DNA of 64,000 nt from Gibbula magus (Eukaryota > Mollusca > Gastropoda > Trochida > Trochidae): contig OW388300.1 of the NCBI GenBank assembly GCA_936450465.1, forward strand, positions 17,187,266-17,251,265, in the 5' to 3' direction. A program made the translations under genes and the position numbers. Below, piece after piece: positions 33,470 through 46,519 of the stretch (position 1 is the first letter of the stretch; every line of letters starts with the position of its first letter). Under the pieces are notes generated by a model. That model saw only the letters and a list, made by a program, of their open reading frames with translations. It ran no database searches and was not told where the DNA came from.

Positions 33470-36400
33470 GGTCCACTATACTTCTTTGGAAGATATCTTT
33501 TAAGCTGTACACAGAGACAAAATTAGATATAATATACATTTTGTGATTAAAACTGATTTTATACCACACTAAAATAGACATAAGTCGAATTGATTTCATA
33601 TATTAAGTTATTTAATTCAAGATGTGTCAATTGTTACTATGATTATTGTATAATCATTTCAAATGATTTTGAAAAGGTTCATGTCAAATGTAAGTTATTA
33701 TCATGGACAAGTTTCATGAAATTGCTCGGGGAATTAAATAATTTATCAATATATAATATATATCTGTAAATAACGGACCATAGAAAGCAAAAACATGTAT
33801 GTTCAATACACTGAATTAAGCACCAATGGTATAACAGTTTAGTTGAAGGCAAAACAATGTTTTGTATGGCTCATTTAGAATGTAATGAGTCACGGTAATT
33901 TTTCTTACATGATAAACAACAAGAGTCCGTTAGTGAATAAAAAGGTGTTTTATACTACATTGTTTCTCTGTGTTTGGAGATTAATGCGACCATCATCCTT
34001 ATGGTAATTGATAAAAAAAAATACAATTTGAACACTTTTGAATAGTCCCGCGATAATAACTTCAAAGTACCAGGTAATACATAGTTTAAATCACAACCTA
34101 ACCAATATCGTGTTTTTCTGTTTTCACGCCTAGTAATCCGTGAACATGAATTTTCACCACTGTCCTTCTAACCGTGTATGATTCAGAGAGGATGTTATTC
34201 CAGTGCTCTGTAGTGCATATTAGATACCCTCAGCTGGTGATTAGGTTTCAGTCCACTCAAACACGCATTTTATGGCGAGGTTAAGGATAATACACAGCAT
34301 GTGAATTCATTACCATGCTTAGAGATTTCCAGCTCATTATATTGCTTTGGAACGTATTTTCCATCGTGTGCAGAAATCTAATCTATCTGGTGCTGGTTGA
34401 GATTGGAAGAGTTTTTATCGCTTCACACTGCCAGTCAAAAACCAGTACTCTTGAATTATCAACAAAAATAACATAGACTGAACCAAGAGACACTTGATGA
34501 CGTGAACACATCGAGAAGTGCAAGTTCAGGCCATGTTTTTGATTTATATACTGGAGTGGTGTTCAAATAAGCCTCATGGTTTATTCACCCAACCAGATTT
34601 TATCTTTGAGATAAAATACGTTAAAACAAGTTGAAGCTACATAAATGAAGAATACCTTTTGGAGGTATGCGAACTTGAATTGAAAATTAAATTCTTGCTG
34701 TAGACATATTTTCATTTTTGGCCACAATGCAGTCTTGATTTAGCTATATGTTCATATGACATATATATATTGTTTTTCTTTTAGTCACTTACTCAAACAA
34801 ATGGACACAGTGAGTATTTAACAATGATATACTTATATGGTGTACAGATATTAATATGTTCAGTTCAGATACAGATTTACTAATTTCAATTTCTATAGAC
34901 ATACATCGTAAAGTCCCATCATTGCATAATATAAACTATCAAACAGTCGTCTTTACACGTGTTTTGGGTTAGTTTAGGGAGGGGATGATGCTTCCAACTC
35001 GACAAATCTTGATACATATTTGAACACAAATAAAATAAGTATAAGCAACGTGTTTGAATTTTTGATGCGCTATTCAATATATTTGTAAAAAGAATTGTTT
35101 ATTTTGAAAACTAAGCTTCTGAGATACTAAGTCTTCTATACAATGTTGGCGGATGTGTATCGATTAAGAGGATAACATAGTAAATGTTTAACCACGTGGT
35201 ATGTGCAATATGTCAATGTCCACCAAATTAAGACACGATCAATCCCTAAGTGTCATTGATAAGAAGTCACAGATGGCACGTATGAGGGACCAGCACAATT
35301 AACTGATCAATGTGCCAATACTAATGATTGTTAGGGTCTCGTTAAGATATACCTACGTGTTAACACATTCACTGAGTTACTGAGAACTTTTGCAATGTGA
35401 AATTAAAACTTAGTAAATGTGAAATCGAAACAGATGATGTGATGCAATATATACATTTTGTACTTAATGTGGAGCATTCGGGTTTCAAGGGAACTTGAAC
35501 GTTAATCACAATGTCTGACACTAAGTCGGTTACAAGTAGCTAATAATGGAGTCCTTCACCGATTTTACCGTCATAACAACACTTATTCCTACAATTCTAT
35601 TGGCAATAAGTCGATTTCTAAGAGACAGACTTTCTAAAGAAGAAATTATATTTTGCAAATTATCTGAATAAATCATGTTTCGCACATATAAATAAAATAA
35701 AATAATACAAAATTGATTTTCGTAGTAACTCAGATTATATCAGATTGGGGGAATTTACTTACATTGATAGACTAGAAGTCTGCAGTTCTCAAATAGATTG
35801 AGTGAAAAAGGATCAGTAAAATGAATTTACACATATGTGTAGAGATGAAACATTTTGACATTTTGAACGGCAATTACTGATGTGTTTGCCATTTGTTCAT
35901 TTAACTAGAAGCCATATCGATTAATTGATATTGATTTATGTTTTATAATGATAATGATTTGATTGCCCACCAATACCTGGTAGTTCCTAATTCTTCATAT
36001 CTTTCCAGGTGACTTTTCATCAGGACAATCATACTCAAATTGTGTAATGTTAAGCAATAAAACACTTCTGTTGAGATTATGAATATCGTTTCTTGGTATG
36101 TTAATTCATAGTCAGTCAATGCTCAGGGACGACAGGGTGACAGTGCAAAGGCAAGCGTGCCACTTGATTGACTGAAAACTAAATGTGTACGGCAAATGTA
36201 TTCAACGCAAGACCAAATCATGTTTTTTGGATGTTGCGTAGTCATTCGAGGACAATAATCGGAGGACGTAACTTTTTTTGTTATCATACAATGGATGGTT
36301 TTCTCGGCAGGATAAAGGCAACGGATATTTTCGGTATCCGCTGGGGTCATATACGGATAAAGATGCAAATTACAGAGGTCAAGTGACGGAACTTCTTTTG

Positions 36401-37140
36401 GAAATGACGTCACACGCGTTAACATTTCAAATGCCTTTAATAACCGTGACAATTATAGCGTAACAGTTTCATGTAAATATACATGATCCCTTTCATATAG
36501 ATCCACATTAATTTGGGAAATGATAACAAAAAATCATTGTGCAATGCATAGTGCGGCAAAATTGTATTATGTTCAAGCGGTGCCAAAATATGTTCATCGC
36601 AAGTTGAAAACTACCGAGCAAACACTTTATAATACTCACAGGCAACAAAGGCAGTTTGAGTCACACATTCATTTATCGAACGGCAATATTCACGGTTCCA
36701 TAATGTAACTTTTGTACAGGGGATTTTAGAATTAGCTGCCTAACATTCAGTTTAGCTCTCCGTGTGGTGCGAGTCGCCATTTGCAACCGGGTGGAAGTGA
36801 AGCAACTCTTGCACTTCGAGATTCGCTTACAGTCATGGTTACACAAGCGATAGGACGTGAGTTCGAAATCGCTGACCTCATATTAAATATTTTTCATTTG
36901 AAAAACGTATTTTAAAACGTATTAAAACATTGAAAATTAAGATCATGCCAAAAATAACAATTATTTTCACTGAATGCATAATTTAGGAGGCGTTATTTTG
37001 TGTCATTTTACTGTGAGAATAACACGCAGTTCATTTGCATATATCAACACGCTTAGTTACAGTAATATTAAACTTTGAAATTATGTTGTCGTTCTGTTTT
37101 GCGCAAAATCAATGAAGAATGACATTGTATGATAAAGAAG
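33470..37140. other. No gene recognised
   Basis: AT-rich sequence with many short frames, none with a recognisable motif or exon signals. The short frames at 36120-36465 overlap on both strands and show no family features. Confidence 0.35.
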
Positions 37141-37282
37141 TTATCATGCTCGTGTGTTTTGGGATGGTAAATATCCTGCATTAGGAATAAACACAATGTA
37201 TTTAGATCGCCAAGGCTCGCAAAATACAATGTTTATTCCTAATGCAGGATATTGACCATCCCAAAACACACTCTCATGATAA
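37141..37282. repeat. Foldback element, ~60-bp arms
   Basis: The left arm (37141-37203, containing GTGTGTTTTGGGATGGT and ATATCCTGCATTAGGAATAA) and the right arm (37221-37282) are near-perfect complements, with a loop around GATCGCCAAGGCTCGC. Typical of a MITE. Confidence 0.85.
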
Positions 37283-38995
37283 CCTCTATTAATCTGTGTT
37301 TTCCGATGTAAAGATGACATTGTCTGGCATGACAGAGCCCTTGTTGATTGAGGATGACATTCGCCGATTAAAACTATTTTGAAAATGTTATTTAATAGTA
37401 ATCCAATCAACGGGTGGTTGCTCTTGGCGCTACGCAGTATTACCCTGACGGAATTATGAGGAATGTGTTCATCTACACCAAATAGGTTAATCCGTTATCA
37501 TTTCTCAGTGGATCATAAACTTTGTCTGATTTAAATTACACACAATGTAAATGCTTTTGTAACTAACATTTAGACCACGTTAATATTAATCACTGAAAAT
37601 AACTGTATCAAGCATCAGTGATGATATACAATACTTACAGTGCTGAAGGTGAAGATAGAATATATAGAGGCGCTGGCCTCTAGCTGTTACTGCTTACAGC
37701 AACGAAAACAATGAGACTTACCTCTGCATATAAAAGTATGGGTATAATGAATCCTCTTTTAACGTTGGATGCTTATTGTGATGATAATTTCCTGCAACAG
37801 AAAGTTTGTAAACCCACAGAACCATTTCTCTTTCCTTTTAACATTTCAACAGGTCCTTTGTAAAACCATTGCTTTCAAATGTTTCATAGCAACAGCAAGT
37901 AACTCAGTCTTTCCGTGACATTCCTATATTCTAAAAAATCTAAATCAATCATTAGAGGATCAAAAGAGAAAAGGTCAACATAATAGTATATATACTGAAA
38001 TTGATTTGCTCATTTCCCATACAAATAATCAGTTCTGGAACAGTTCAGCAGCGTATTTTCAGCCTCCGATCTCACAGGGTAAAGAATCACTGATTGGACC
38101 ATGCATTTAAAACAAACACAGACTGTAGCACGCTGTTATAGTGATGATTATTTGTATTAAAACGTGATGAGTTATATAAGCTGAAAGGTATTACCTCCTG
38201 TGAAATCCTCCTTGTCTGACTTTAGGCAGCAGCCACAGGTTAGGTTTCCAATTATATGATTGAGACACTGCCACAAGCAATCGTTTTACTGTCAGATGAA
38301 AAGGGTCCCTACTGGCAAAGTGTCAGTGAAATATGTCAACACCTTAATGGCAGAGTTAAACTTCCTCTCAAATTGACACAATCGATTCTGTTTAATGTGA
38401 TCAAGATATGTTAAACTGAAGCTAAACCTGTGTGGGAAGATTATGCAGTATAACAATTGTACCTGGAGGGAAATCCATCGATGTTGAGTTCTAAGACCAT
38501 GTATCATTACATGCAAAGTATAATGTTGATTGAGCGTGCTTTTGGAAATATTTCAACTCTATCATGTTAATCTACTCCAAACATATCAATTTGTTACGTT
38601 TTTGCCGAGGATAATCTCTAAATGGAATATGTTGTACTTTGATTTAAATTCATTTTAGAAATTTATGCATTGGCAGATGAAATGATTACCGCAGCATGAA
38701 AAAAGGTTTTACCCAATTAAAGTGTAAATGGTATCGGAACGGTAAAGTGCAGTTACTGACTGTCTGTTACATCAATCAAACATGGTTCTGAAATGGAGCA
38801 TAACTCCATGTTATACGATACTCCACTAAATGCTTGAGTATTTCCTAGACACGGTGTCTATCACTGAAAGGAAACGTCTATCACATGACAATCAAACTAC
38901 TTTGTTTCCTTGGATGGAAATGAGGAACAGTCGTTGTATAAGCAAATGTTATATATTCTCCGAAATAAAGGCTATTTTAGGCACTTGCCTTAAAG
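37283..38995. other. No gene recognised
   Basis: AT-rich, no supported coding or RNA feature. Confidence 0.3.
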
Positions 38996-39289
38996 TTAAT
39001 GCGCATTCGGCTTTGGATATCAAGAGGTCCGGGGTTTGAATCCCGCCACGGCCACGGCAATTTTGTCTGAACTGTTCTACACGCAATATGATTTGGGTGC
39101 AATTTTGGACTAAATTTAGCGTAGTACCACCCATCGTTGGCTAGTTCCAGCCGATGCTCAGCTCACAGGTTTCGCCACAATACATAGCCAGGTGGCATTG
39201 CGGGCTTTCGCCCTGCCATAAAACTAGTAGCAGCGATATAAGTGAAATACTCTTGAAAGCAGCATTAAACCCACATTCACCTCACCTCA
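38996..39289 (+). repeat. tRNA-derived SINE, 5'-truncated
   Basis: It starts at the GCGCATTCGGCTTTGGAT segment, so the A-box end is lost. It keeps the B box GGGTTTGAATCCCG, the body (GATTTGGGTGCAAT, AGTACCACCCATCG) and the tail TTCACCTCACCTCAA. Confidence 0.85.
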
Positions 39290-40579
39290 ACTTTACTTAA
39301 TGTGTCACTAGATTTGAGTAACTTAACTGGTATGTTGCTACTTAGCTCAAGATGTGTTCACTCAAAAGTATCTAAGGCAAAACACAATACGCGTAAACTG
39401 GTAGTAATGTAAATGACAACATAGGTTAAATCAATACCATATCACATACAATGGATACTCAAAATACGCTACTCGTCTATGTCCTCCTTATGTTTATGTA
39501 AGTCAAAAACACAGATACTACTGATATAAAGTTTGTCTGTTTCCACAAACCTGGTATCAATATGGACTTAATTTGTGTTTAAGAAGATTTTGAACGTATT
39601 TGCCCTGAAACGACTTTTCAAAGCAACTTGCTTCATATTTAACAGACTTACAGATAGCATCGATTATTAATGGCATATATCTGTCTATGATACTTTAATG
39701 GAAAGGTTGCCGTAACAGTAGGTTTATGAATGTAATCTATTTAAAGAGGGTTATCCAGAATGTTGTTTTTTTATACATTTATTTGCTGAATGCTATTCAG
39801 ACGTCATTATGTGAAAACCTGTGACAGATTGATTATAGCATTGTAGTTGTATTGTCTTAGGAGGACTTTCTTGTAATAAATCTATCTTCTTTATCCTTTA
39901 GCTATATGTTTCGGACTGACAAATGGTCTTGCAGACATAAAACTGGTTATATCCTGTCAATTAAAATGAACCAAGCACGGCCTTTTTTTTTTTTTTTTAT
40001 AGATTTGTATATATTAGATGGGAAATCATTCTTCAGAATTTAGTTTGTGTGTTGTTTGATTGAAACTTAGTTACACATTGGTTTCAATAGTTCATAATCG
40101 CATATCCTGATATATACGTCCAGGAAAAAGAAACGTCACCACAATTTCAGCAGAGTAAAAAATCAATCATGGCTGCAAGATATAGTTTATTACTAATACT
40201 GATTGTTATTGAATGACATTTACTTCGTTTTCATGTTTCATGAATATTGATTCCATTGATTCCTGGCTACGTCGTAGATGTGTTGTTAAATAAGAAGAGA
40301 TGCATGTTGTAGAAACAAAATCCAGCTTCATTAGATCACTTCCTTGTAGATTACTCCTGTAAATGAGCTTAACTTCGGATAACTCTCTACTCATATCCTG
40401 GATTCATTTTAAGACACTGTCGGATGACGTTTGATCTTGAGGAGTTGTGTCTATTGTACGTACATGCGAGCATTATTTATCATATATCTATCACACAGCG
40501 TCTCAATGTACTTATTGTCCTAGAGTCTTCCAGCTCCAACTCCAAGAGTTTAAATAAACGCTATGAATTCTAAAATGTG
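39290..40579. other. No gene recognised; 16-nt T run
   Basis: AT-rich. A run of 16 T at 39983-39998 could be the reverse complement of an old retroposon poly(A) tail, but no body is recognisable beside it. Confidence 0.3.
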
Positions 40580-40584
40580 ACATC

Positions 40585-42109
40585 TGTCACAAAGTGACTT
40601 TGGTACTCAGAGACAACAAAGAAGTAGTTTACCAATAACAGTTTATTACATAACAATATAGATAAAAAAAACTATTTTACAAGGTAATACAAAAACGCGT
40701 GGGGTGTAGATACGGTGTCATAGGCCGGAGGAAGTACCTGAAATGATAAAGATGATATTTCGTGCTAGCTTGGTGCACATGTGCCATGCAAACTTCCAGG
40801 TGCAGAGGTGATGTTAATTCCGGTTAGCTCCGATTAGCGTATGGATAGCTGCAACATAAATATCTTCATGAATTATGGATGACAATGCACCTCCTATGAC
40901 ATCGTATCAAACAAAATAAATAAGTAACCTACATCTAACCTTCATACACAAGGAAAGAACCTTTTACTTATTACAAATTATTTACAACAATATTTCAAAT
41001 GGTGACAATGAACTGAAAACACTGATGAAGATTTACTTTAATTCTATCACAGGTAGTAATTAGTTAATTCATACCTCGCAACTGTGATAACAAGTAATCA
41101 CTATTCACAACATCAGATCAGTAACAAATTCACTAATGAAACATACTTATTTAAACAAATCAGTTAATAGCACATAGAATTGAGACAAGATTACATCAAT
41201 TCATTACATTATTGCATAAAGTTGAATACAAACAAAACAATGGTTATTTCAGTGAGCACATCTCACACAAACCCGTACATGGACCAGTCTGTCCAGTATA
41301 CAGAAAACAACTGAGTGGACCGTGATATATGCGGGCCTGACTGCCCTGGCATTAACACCTTCACTCTGCTCTAGCACTGTCCCGTGCCCACACAAAATCC
41401 CTCGAGGGTGGACCGTGAAAGTGCGGGCCTGACTGCCCTGACACAAACACCTTCATCCCTAATTACACATCCGCTCACCCAGAACGGCAGACTACCTCAA
41501 GCAGTCACCACTGCGGTCTTGATAGCACCCAGCATTCTACCGCACCTTGCTCAAAACTCCGCCACCATCTGCTGATTCAAAAGCATGCCTCGGCCGGAGT
41601 TACCCTGGTTGAAAAGCCCGGATTCGATACTGGACCCCGGACCCCGGACGTGGATGAACTACAACACACAACATAAATTTGTTTCAAATCATCCATGTAA
41701 GCAATAAAATCCATCACCAAACAATTTAACAAAATACCATGATAAAACCCTTATGCTATCGTTTACAATAGCTACCAATTTATCGCCGTTAATTAATCAA
41801 TTAAATAACAATTAATTACATGATTACACAATTCACAGTTCTTAACTTATGTATGGAAAAGTTTACTCACCTGTACCTTGGGAAATACCACCTATGTACC
41901 TAATACACGAAGTGTAGCCCTACAGATCATCCACGATCAGAGAAATCATCAATCCGCTCCAACCAGTCCATGTAGCAAGTGAGAGCTCTCGACTCGCGCT
42001 TGCTTATCAAAGCTCACTGCAGCTCGTGCAAAGCCTGCAGGGTGGCTCAAATGAGTTTTGGTTCGCCCGGTCTCGCCTGTCGAGTTCTGCAATCACTGAG
42101 TTCGTGACA
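40585..42109 (-). repeat. 3' LTR (left on plus strand)
   Basis: 1525 bp, ending TGTCAC/GTGACA. It contains an internal direct repeat (GTGGACCGTGA...GCGGGCCTGACTGCCCTG at about 41315 and 41408). On the minus strand, AATAAA-type sequence near 40630 could act as the poly(A) signal. A G-rich tract GTTGGGGGCTG (42110-42120, minus strand) directly precedes it as the polypurine tract. Confidence 0.93.
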
Positions 42110-42186
42110 CAGCCCCCAACCTAGATTAAAATTTACAATTTTAAACACTCCACGAAATCAGTAGGTCCTACGTGCAAAACACTGGT

Positions 42187-43089
42187 TTACTCACAACGTG
42201 ACAGGAAATCCGCTCCCACATTTTTGCTTCCTTTGATAGCTTCAATTTGAAATCTGTACGGTTGCAATGCAAGGGCCCATCTCATGATGCGACCGTTCTG
42301 TACTTTAGCCTTGTTCAGATACAACAACGGAGCATGGTCAGTCTGGAGTACAAAATTCCTCCCGTACAAATACATCTGTAGTTTCTGAATCGCCCAAACA
42401 AGTGCCAAACATTCCTTCTCGATCACAGAGTATCGCTGTTCTCTTGGAAGAAGTTTCCGGCTCAGATACTTCACTGGGAATAACATACCGTCATGTTCTT
42501 GAAGCAGCACAGATCCGATGCCAGCACTTGACGCATCAGCCCGCAGCGTAAAAGTTTTCTTTTCATCGGGCAAACGAAGAATTGGCCTCTGCGACAACTG
42601 TGTTTTCAAAGTGCTGAAGGCTCTCAATTGCTCCTTCTCCCACACCAGCTGGTTTGGTTTTCCTTTCCTTGTCATATCCGTTAAAGGAGCAGCCACTGCA
42701 GAGAAATTGGGAATGAATCTGCGATAAAATCCAACCAAACCTAGGAATGACCTGATCTGAGTTTTGGTTTTTGGGCAGGGACTATCCAGAATTGAAGTTA
42801 CCTTTTCCTCTTGCAGGTTGAGTTCACCTTCACGTACCACATGACCCAGAAATTCGAGCTGCTTCCCTCCAATACAACATTTGCTCGGTTTTGCAGTTAG
42901 TCCAGCTTTCCTCAAGCGTTCAAGCAGCTCCACGATGGTAGTCAGGTGTTCCTCCCAAGTGTCTGAAAAAATAATGATATCATCAATAAAATTCTCCACA
43001 CCTTTCATTCCATGTAAGAGGCGACGCATCATTCTACTGAAAGTTGCAGGGGCATTTACCAATCCAAAAGGCATCATTCGAAATTGAAA
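42187..43089 (-). pseudogene. RT (C-terminal part) and RNase H, beyond an in-frame stop
   Basis: Directly in frame with the upstream polyprotein after one TAA, beginning FQFRMMPFGLVNAPATFSRM. It has the RT active-site motif FIDDIIIF, FLGHVV and SFLGLVGFYRRFIPNF, then RNase H with the acidic residues in LRADASSAG, VIEKECLAL and LQTDHAPLLYL, ending GADFLSRCE. This is the normal second half of one pol gene; the stop is a single-codon lesion unless suppressed. It ends about 78 nt before the 3' LTR, with no further gene. Confidence 0.88.
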
Positions 43090-43092
43090 TTA

Positions 43093-46000
43093 ACCTTCAG
43101 ACGTTGAGAAAGCTGTTTTCTCTTTGGCCGTTGTGGTCATGGGAATCTGCCAGTAACCTTTGGTAAGGTCAAATTTTGAGTAATACTTGCTGTTTTTTAT
43201 CTGTGAGAATATCTCCTCTGGATTTGGTATGGGCTCCGAATAAAAAACCGTCAGATTATTAATTCTTTTCATATCTACACAAAACCGGACTCCGCCCCCT
43301 TTTTTCTTTACAAGAACAATTGGAGAACAATAAGGTGATTCAGAACGCTCAATAATTCCCATTTTCAGCATCTCTTCAACTTCTTCACTGATGGTGTCTT
43401 TATGAGCAAGGGGAACAGGATATGGTTTCTGTCTGACTGGCTCATCAGACCACAACTTGATGTCATGTTCAGCCAAATTTGTCCTTCCAGGTAAATCTGT
43501 TAGAACATCAGAGTATCTTTCCAGTATTTCTCTCACCTCCGCTCTTTGTGCTTCATCCAAAGAGTTATCAACAGACACATCCCCTACCGATTCCTTGGCG
43601 AACAACTCCGGTATGTCCAGGTCGTCCCCAAACATGTGCATCTCTGGTTCCACTTCCTCTTCTACCACCGCAGCGTTAACTTGCATCAGGACCCCGCACT
43701 CAATCTCCCGTTTCTGGTAGAGCTTCAACAGATTTGCATGAAATGTTTTAAACTTATTTTGGCACAGTATTGTATAATCCATGGTTCCTACTCTCGCGGT
43801 AACCTCATAGGGGCCTTTCCACTGCATTAACAGATTATTCTTATCAGTTGGCAAAAGAATCAACACCTTGTCCCCCACCTTGAACTCTCTCCTTTTAGTT
43901 CTCTGGTCGTAGTAGCCCTTGTAGCGACGAGCAGAACGTTGTAGTTCCTGTTGAGCCAGTTCCCATGTATCCTGGAGCCTTGTCTGTAGATCTAGTACGT
44001 ACTGATAGGTAGATTTCACCTCTGGAGCAGTGTCCTCGCCTTCAGCCCACAACTCCTTGAGTACCATCAGAGGTCCGCGAACTGATCTGCCAAACAACAT
44101 CTCAAAGGGAGAAAACCCTAAACTTTCTTGGGGAGTTTCCCTGTAAGCAAAAAGCAATGCATCAATATATCTATCCCAATCTTTAGGACGTTCCGCACAG
44201 AGTTTTCTCAACATGCTTTTCAGGGTTCCATTGAATCTTTCCACTAACCCGTTACATGCAGGATGATAAGGCGTTGTGGTGAGCTGTTTCACAGAAAGTA
44301 GACGACTTACTTCTTTCATCAAAGCAGAGGTAAACTGAGCCCCTCTGTTGCTCAAAATCTCAGTTGGGATCCCCACACGGCTAAACATCTGCACAAGTGC
44401 CTCTGCCACGGTCTCAGTCTCTATGTTTGGGACAGCAACTGCTTCGGGGTATCGTGTAGCATAATCCACCAGAGTAACGATGTATCGGTTCTTACGATCT
44501 GAAACAGGATGGATAGGGCCAACAATGTCAACAGCTACACGAAGAAAAGGCTGATCAATCACAGGCATTTGTCCAAGTGGTACATGTGCAATTTTACCTT
44601 TTGGGGTTGTCCGTTGGCAGATGTCACATGATTGACAGTATCGTATCACGTCGCCCCAGATATCAGGCCAGTAGAAGTGATCCAGGATTCGTTGTGCAGT
44701 CTTTTTACATCCCAAGTGACCAGACATTATTCCATCATGTGCAAGATTCAAAACCCTATTGCGTAAAGACTTTGGGACAACAAGTTGTTTCAGACTTTCT
44801 AACTTGGGTTTGGTGGTTTCAAAGTTTCTATACAGTACTCCCTTTTTGTATGAAAAGGTCCACTTACTGTTTTTACTCGTCCTCTCTTCACCTGTAACTG
44901 CCAAGGATCGTGGTCTTGTAAGAGTCTCATCTTCACTCTGTTCCTCCTTGAGACGCTCAGGTGGCACATCCAGGTCTAGTGCTGGTGGAGTCTTCAAAGC
45001 CGGAGTTGGTCGTGCTCTGGTCTGCGCCCTGGATTCAACTGCATTTAGAAGATTCTGGCTGGAAAATGAAACACCTTGAGCATTCCTACACTTCACATCA
45101 TGAGCACCAGGAACATTGCCAATGATTATGTCATACAAGGGATTAGGCATACACACAGCTTCCGTTTGTCCATGGTAATAGGGTGTCTGTAAATCAATAC
45201 TAGCGATAGGATAAGTCTTTACACTGCTATCACCAAGTTTACAATGCCTCATTTCACCTGTAAGATCCTCTGGAGATACAAGGGAACATCGAATAACTAC
45301 TCCATTACAGCCCGAGTCCCTCAACACCTTGACCTGGCGGTTCCGGAAGTAGCCATCCACAACAGGCATGTTTCCAGACTCCTCCTGTTCACACGCCATA
45401 CTCAACACTGTAAGACGGCAGCCACACTCTAGCAGTTCCGGATCCCCACTGCCAGGAGTAGATCGGGGTTCTTGCTTGCCGGCATCAATCACTGAAGCTT
45501 TAGTTGTGCGTGCTTTACTGTGAGTACAGAAACGAGCAATATGGACAAACTGCTGACAAATATAACATTTCAAGTTAGATTTATTACCTGAATATGGTGG
45601 TGAAGGCCGTTGTCGTGAAGCTTCTGGTCCACCTTGTGAAGAAACAGGTCGGCTGGGCTTATTTTCACTTGATCCCGAAAACACTTGTCTTGTCACGTTC
45701 GGACTACACCCTCTGGCCTCTAGGTAGTTATCAGCAATGGTCGCCATCTCCTCAATGTTCTTTGGACTCCTCTCCTTGAGAAAGAGTCGCAATTCCTTGT
45801 TGCAACACGTCAGGAACTGTTCCTGCAAAAAGATATCTTTCAGATTATCAAAGTTTGCATGTTTATGAGACAATTCAAGCCATTTAAGCATATACCCATG
45901 TAAACGCACAACAAATTGCTGACAAGTCTCGCCAGCCTCCGGTTTGCTTGAACGGAACTTTTGTCGGAATCCTTCCTCAGTTAACTGGTACCTGTGCAAC

Positions 46001-46422
46001 AAAGCAGTTTTAAGGATATCATAATTATTTGCATCACCATCAGACAACCGGGAATAGACTTCAAGTGCCTTACCCTTTAATAAGTAGCTCAGTCTATTCG
46101 CCCATGAAGGTCTATCCCACTTCTGTAGATGTGCATGTCGTTCAAAACGCTTCAGGTAGGCATCAAGATCGTCCTTGCCGTCTTCAAACACGGGTAACTT
46201 GGGACTTTTCTCTTCAGCCCCTGCTTTTGATCCTCCAGCTTGGTGAATCTGAAGTTCTAATGCTAACAACTCTTTCTTATCAGCCCGTTCGCGCATTCTC
46301 TCCTCTCGTTCACGATCAAACCGATCCCTCTCCAACTCCCTCTCATGTTCAACCCAATCTTGCAAATCCTCACCTTTCTTACCAAGCTCCTTACCAAGCT
46401 TGATCAACTTCTCTAAATCCAT
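43093..46422 (-). CDS. Gag-PR-INT-RT polyprotein, first part
   Basis: The frame is open from 46476; MDLEKLIKLGK at 46422 is a sensible start. In order (approximate residues of the full frame): a charged coiled coil (30-75, REREERMRERADKK); a SCAN/retrotransposon-gag-like core (95-250); a zinc knuckle CYICQQFVHIARFC (about 303); a retropepsin with DSG in place of DTG (LRDSGCNG, about 386) and DIIIGNVPGA; an integrase HHCC finger (HDGIMSGH...CQSCDICQ, about 580-625); a core with VDIVGP, LSNRGAQF and NGLVERFNG; a GPY/F module (WKGPYEV); and the start of RT (PYCSPIVLVKKKGGG, FDLTKGYWQIP). The second integrase catalytic residue is Asn (codon 44347-44349) where Asp is expected. The frame ends at TAA 43090-43092 inside RT. 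Products would act in particle assembly and DNA insertion. Confidence 0.9.
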
Positions 46423-46498
46423 TCTCTCAGTCACAAAACAATAAATCTGTGCTAATCTGATTAAATAAAACTTCAAACAAACTCCGAGTACCTTTACT

Positions 46499-46516
46499 AT
46501 CCCACCGCTGCCACCA
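46499..46516 (-). promoter_or_regulatory. tRNA-Leu primer-binding site
   Basis: Three bases inside the 5' LTR, the plus strand reads ATCCCACCGCTGCCACCA, the 3' end of a eukaryotic tRNA-Leu including CCA (from memory of tRNA-Leu-AAG). The element's minus-strand RNA is therefore complementary to that tRNA over 18 nt. Confidence 0.85.
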
Positions 46517-46519
46517 AAA

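Noticed and set aside
36123..36463. Overlapping frames on both strands
   Set aside because: No recognisable motif, no splice context and mutual overlap; probably a locally GC-richer stretch.
42518..46403. Several plus-strand frames inside the LTR element
   Set aside because: Antisense of the gag-pol gene; none has its own family motifs.
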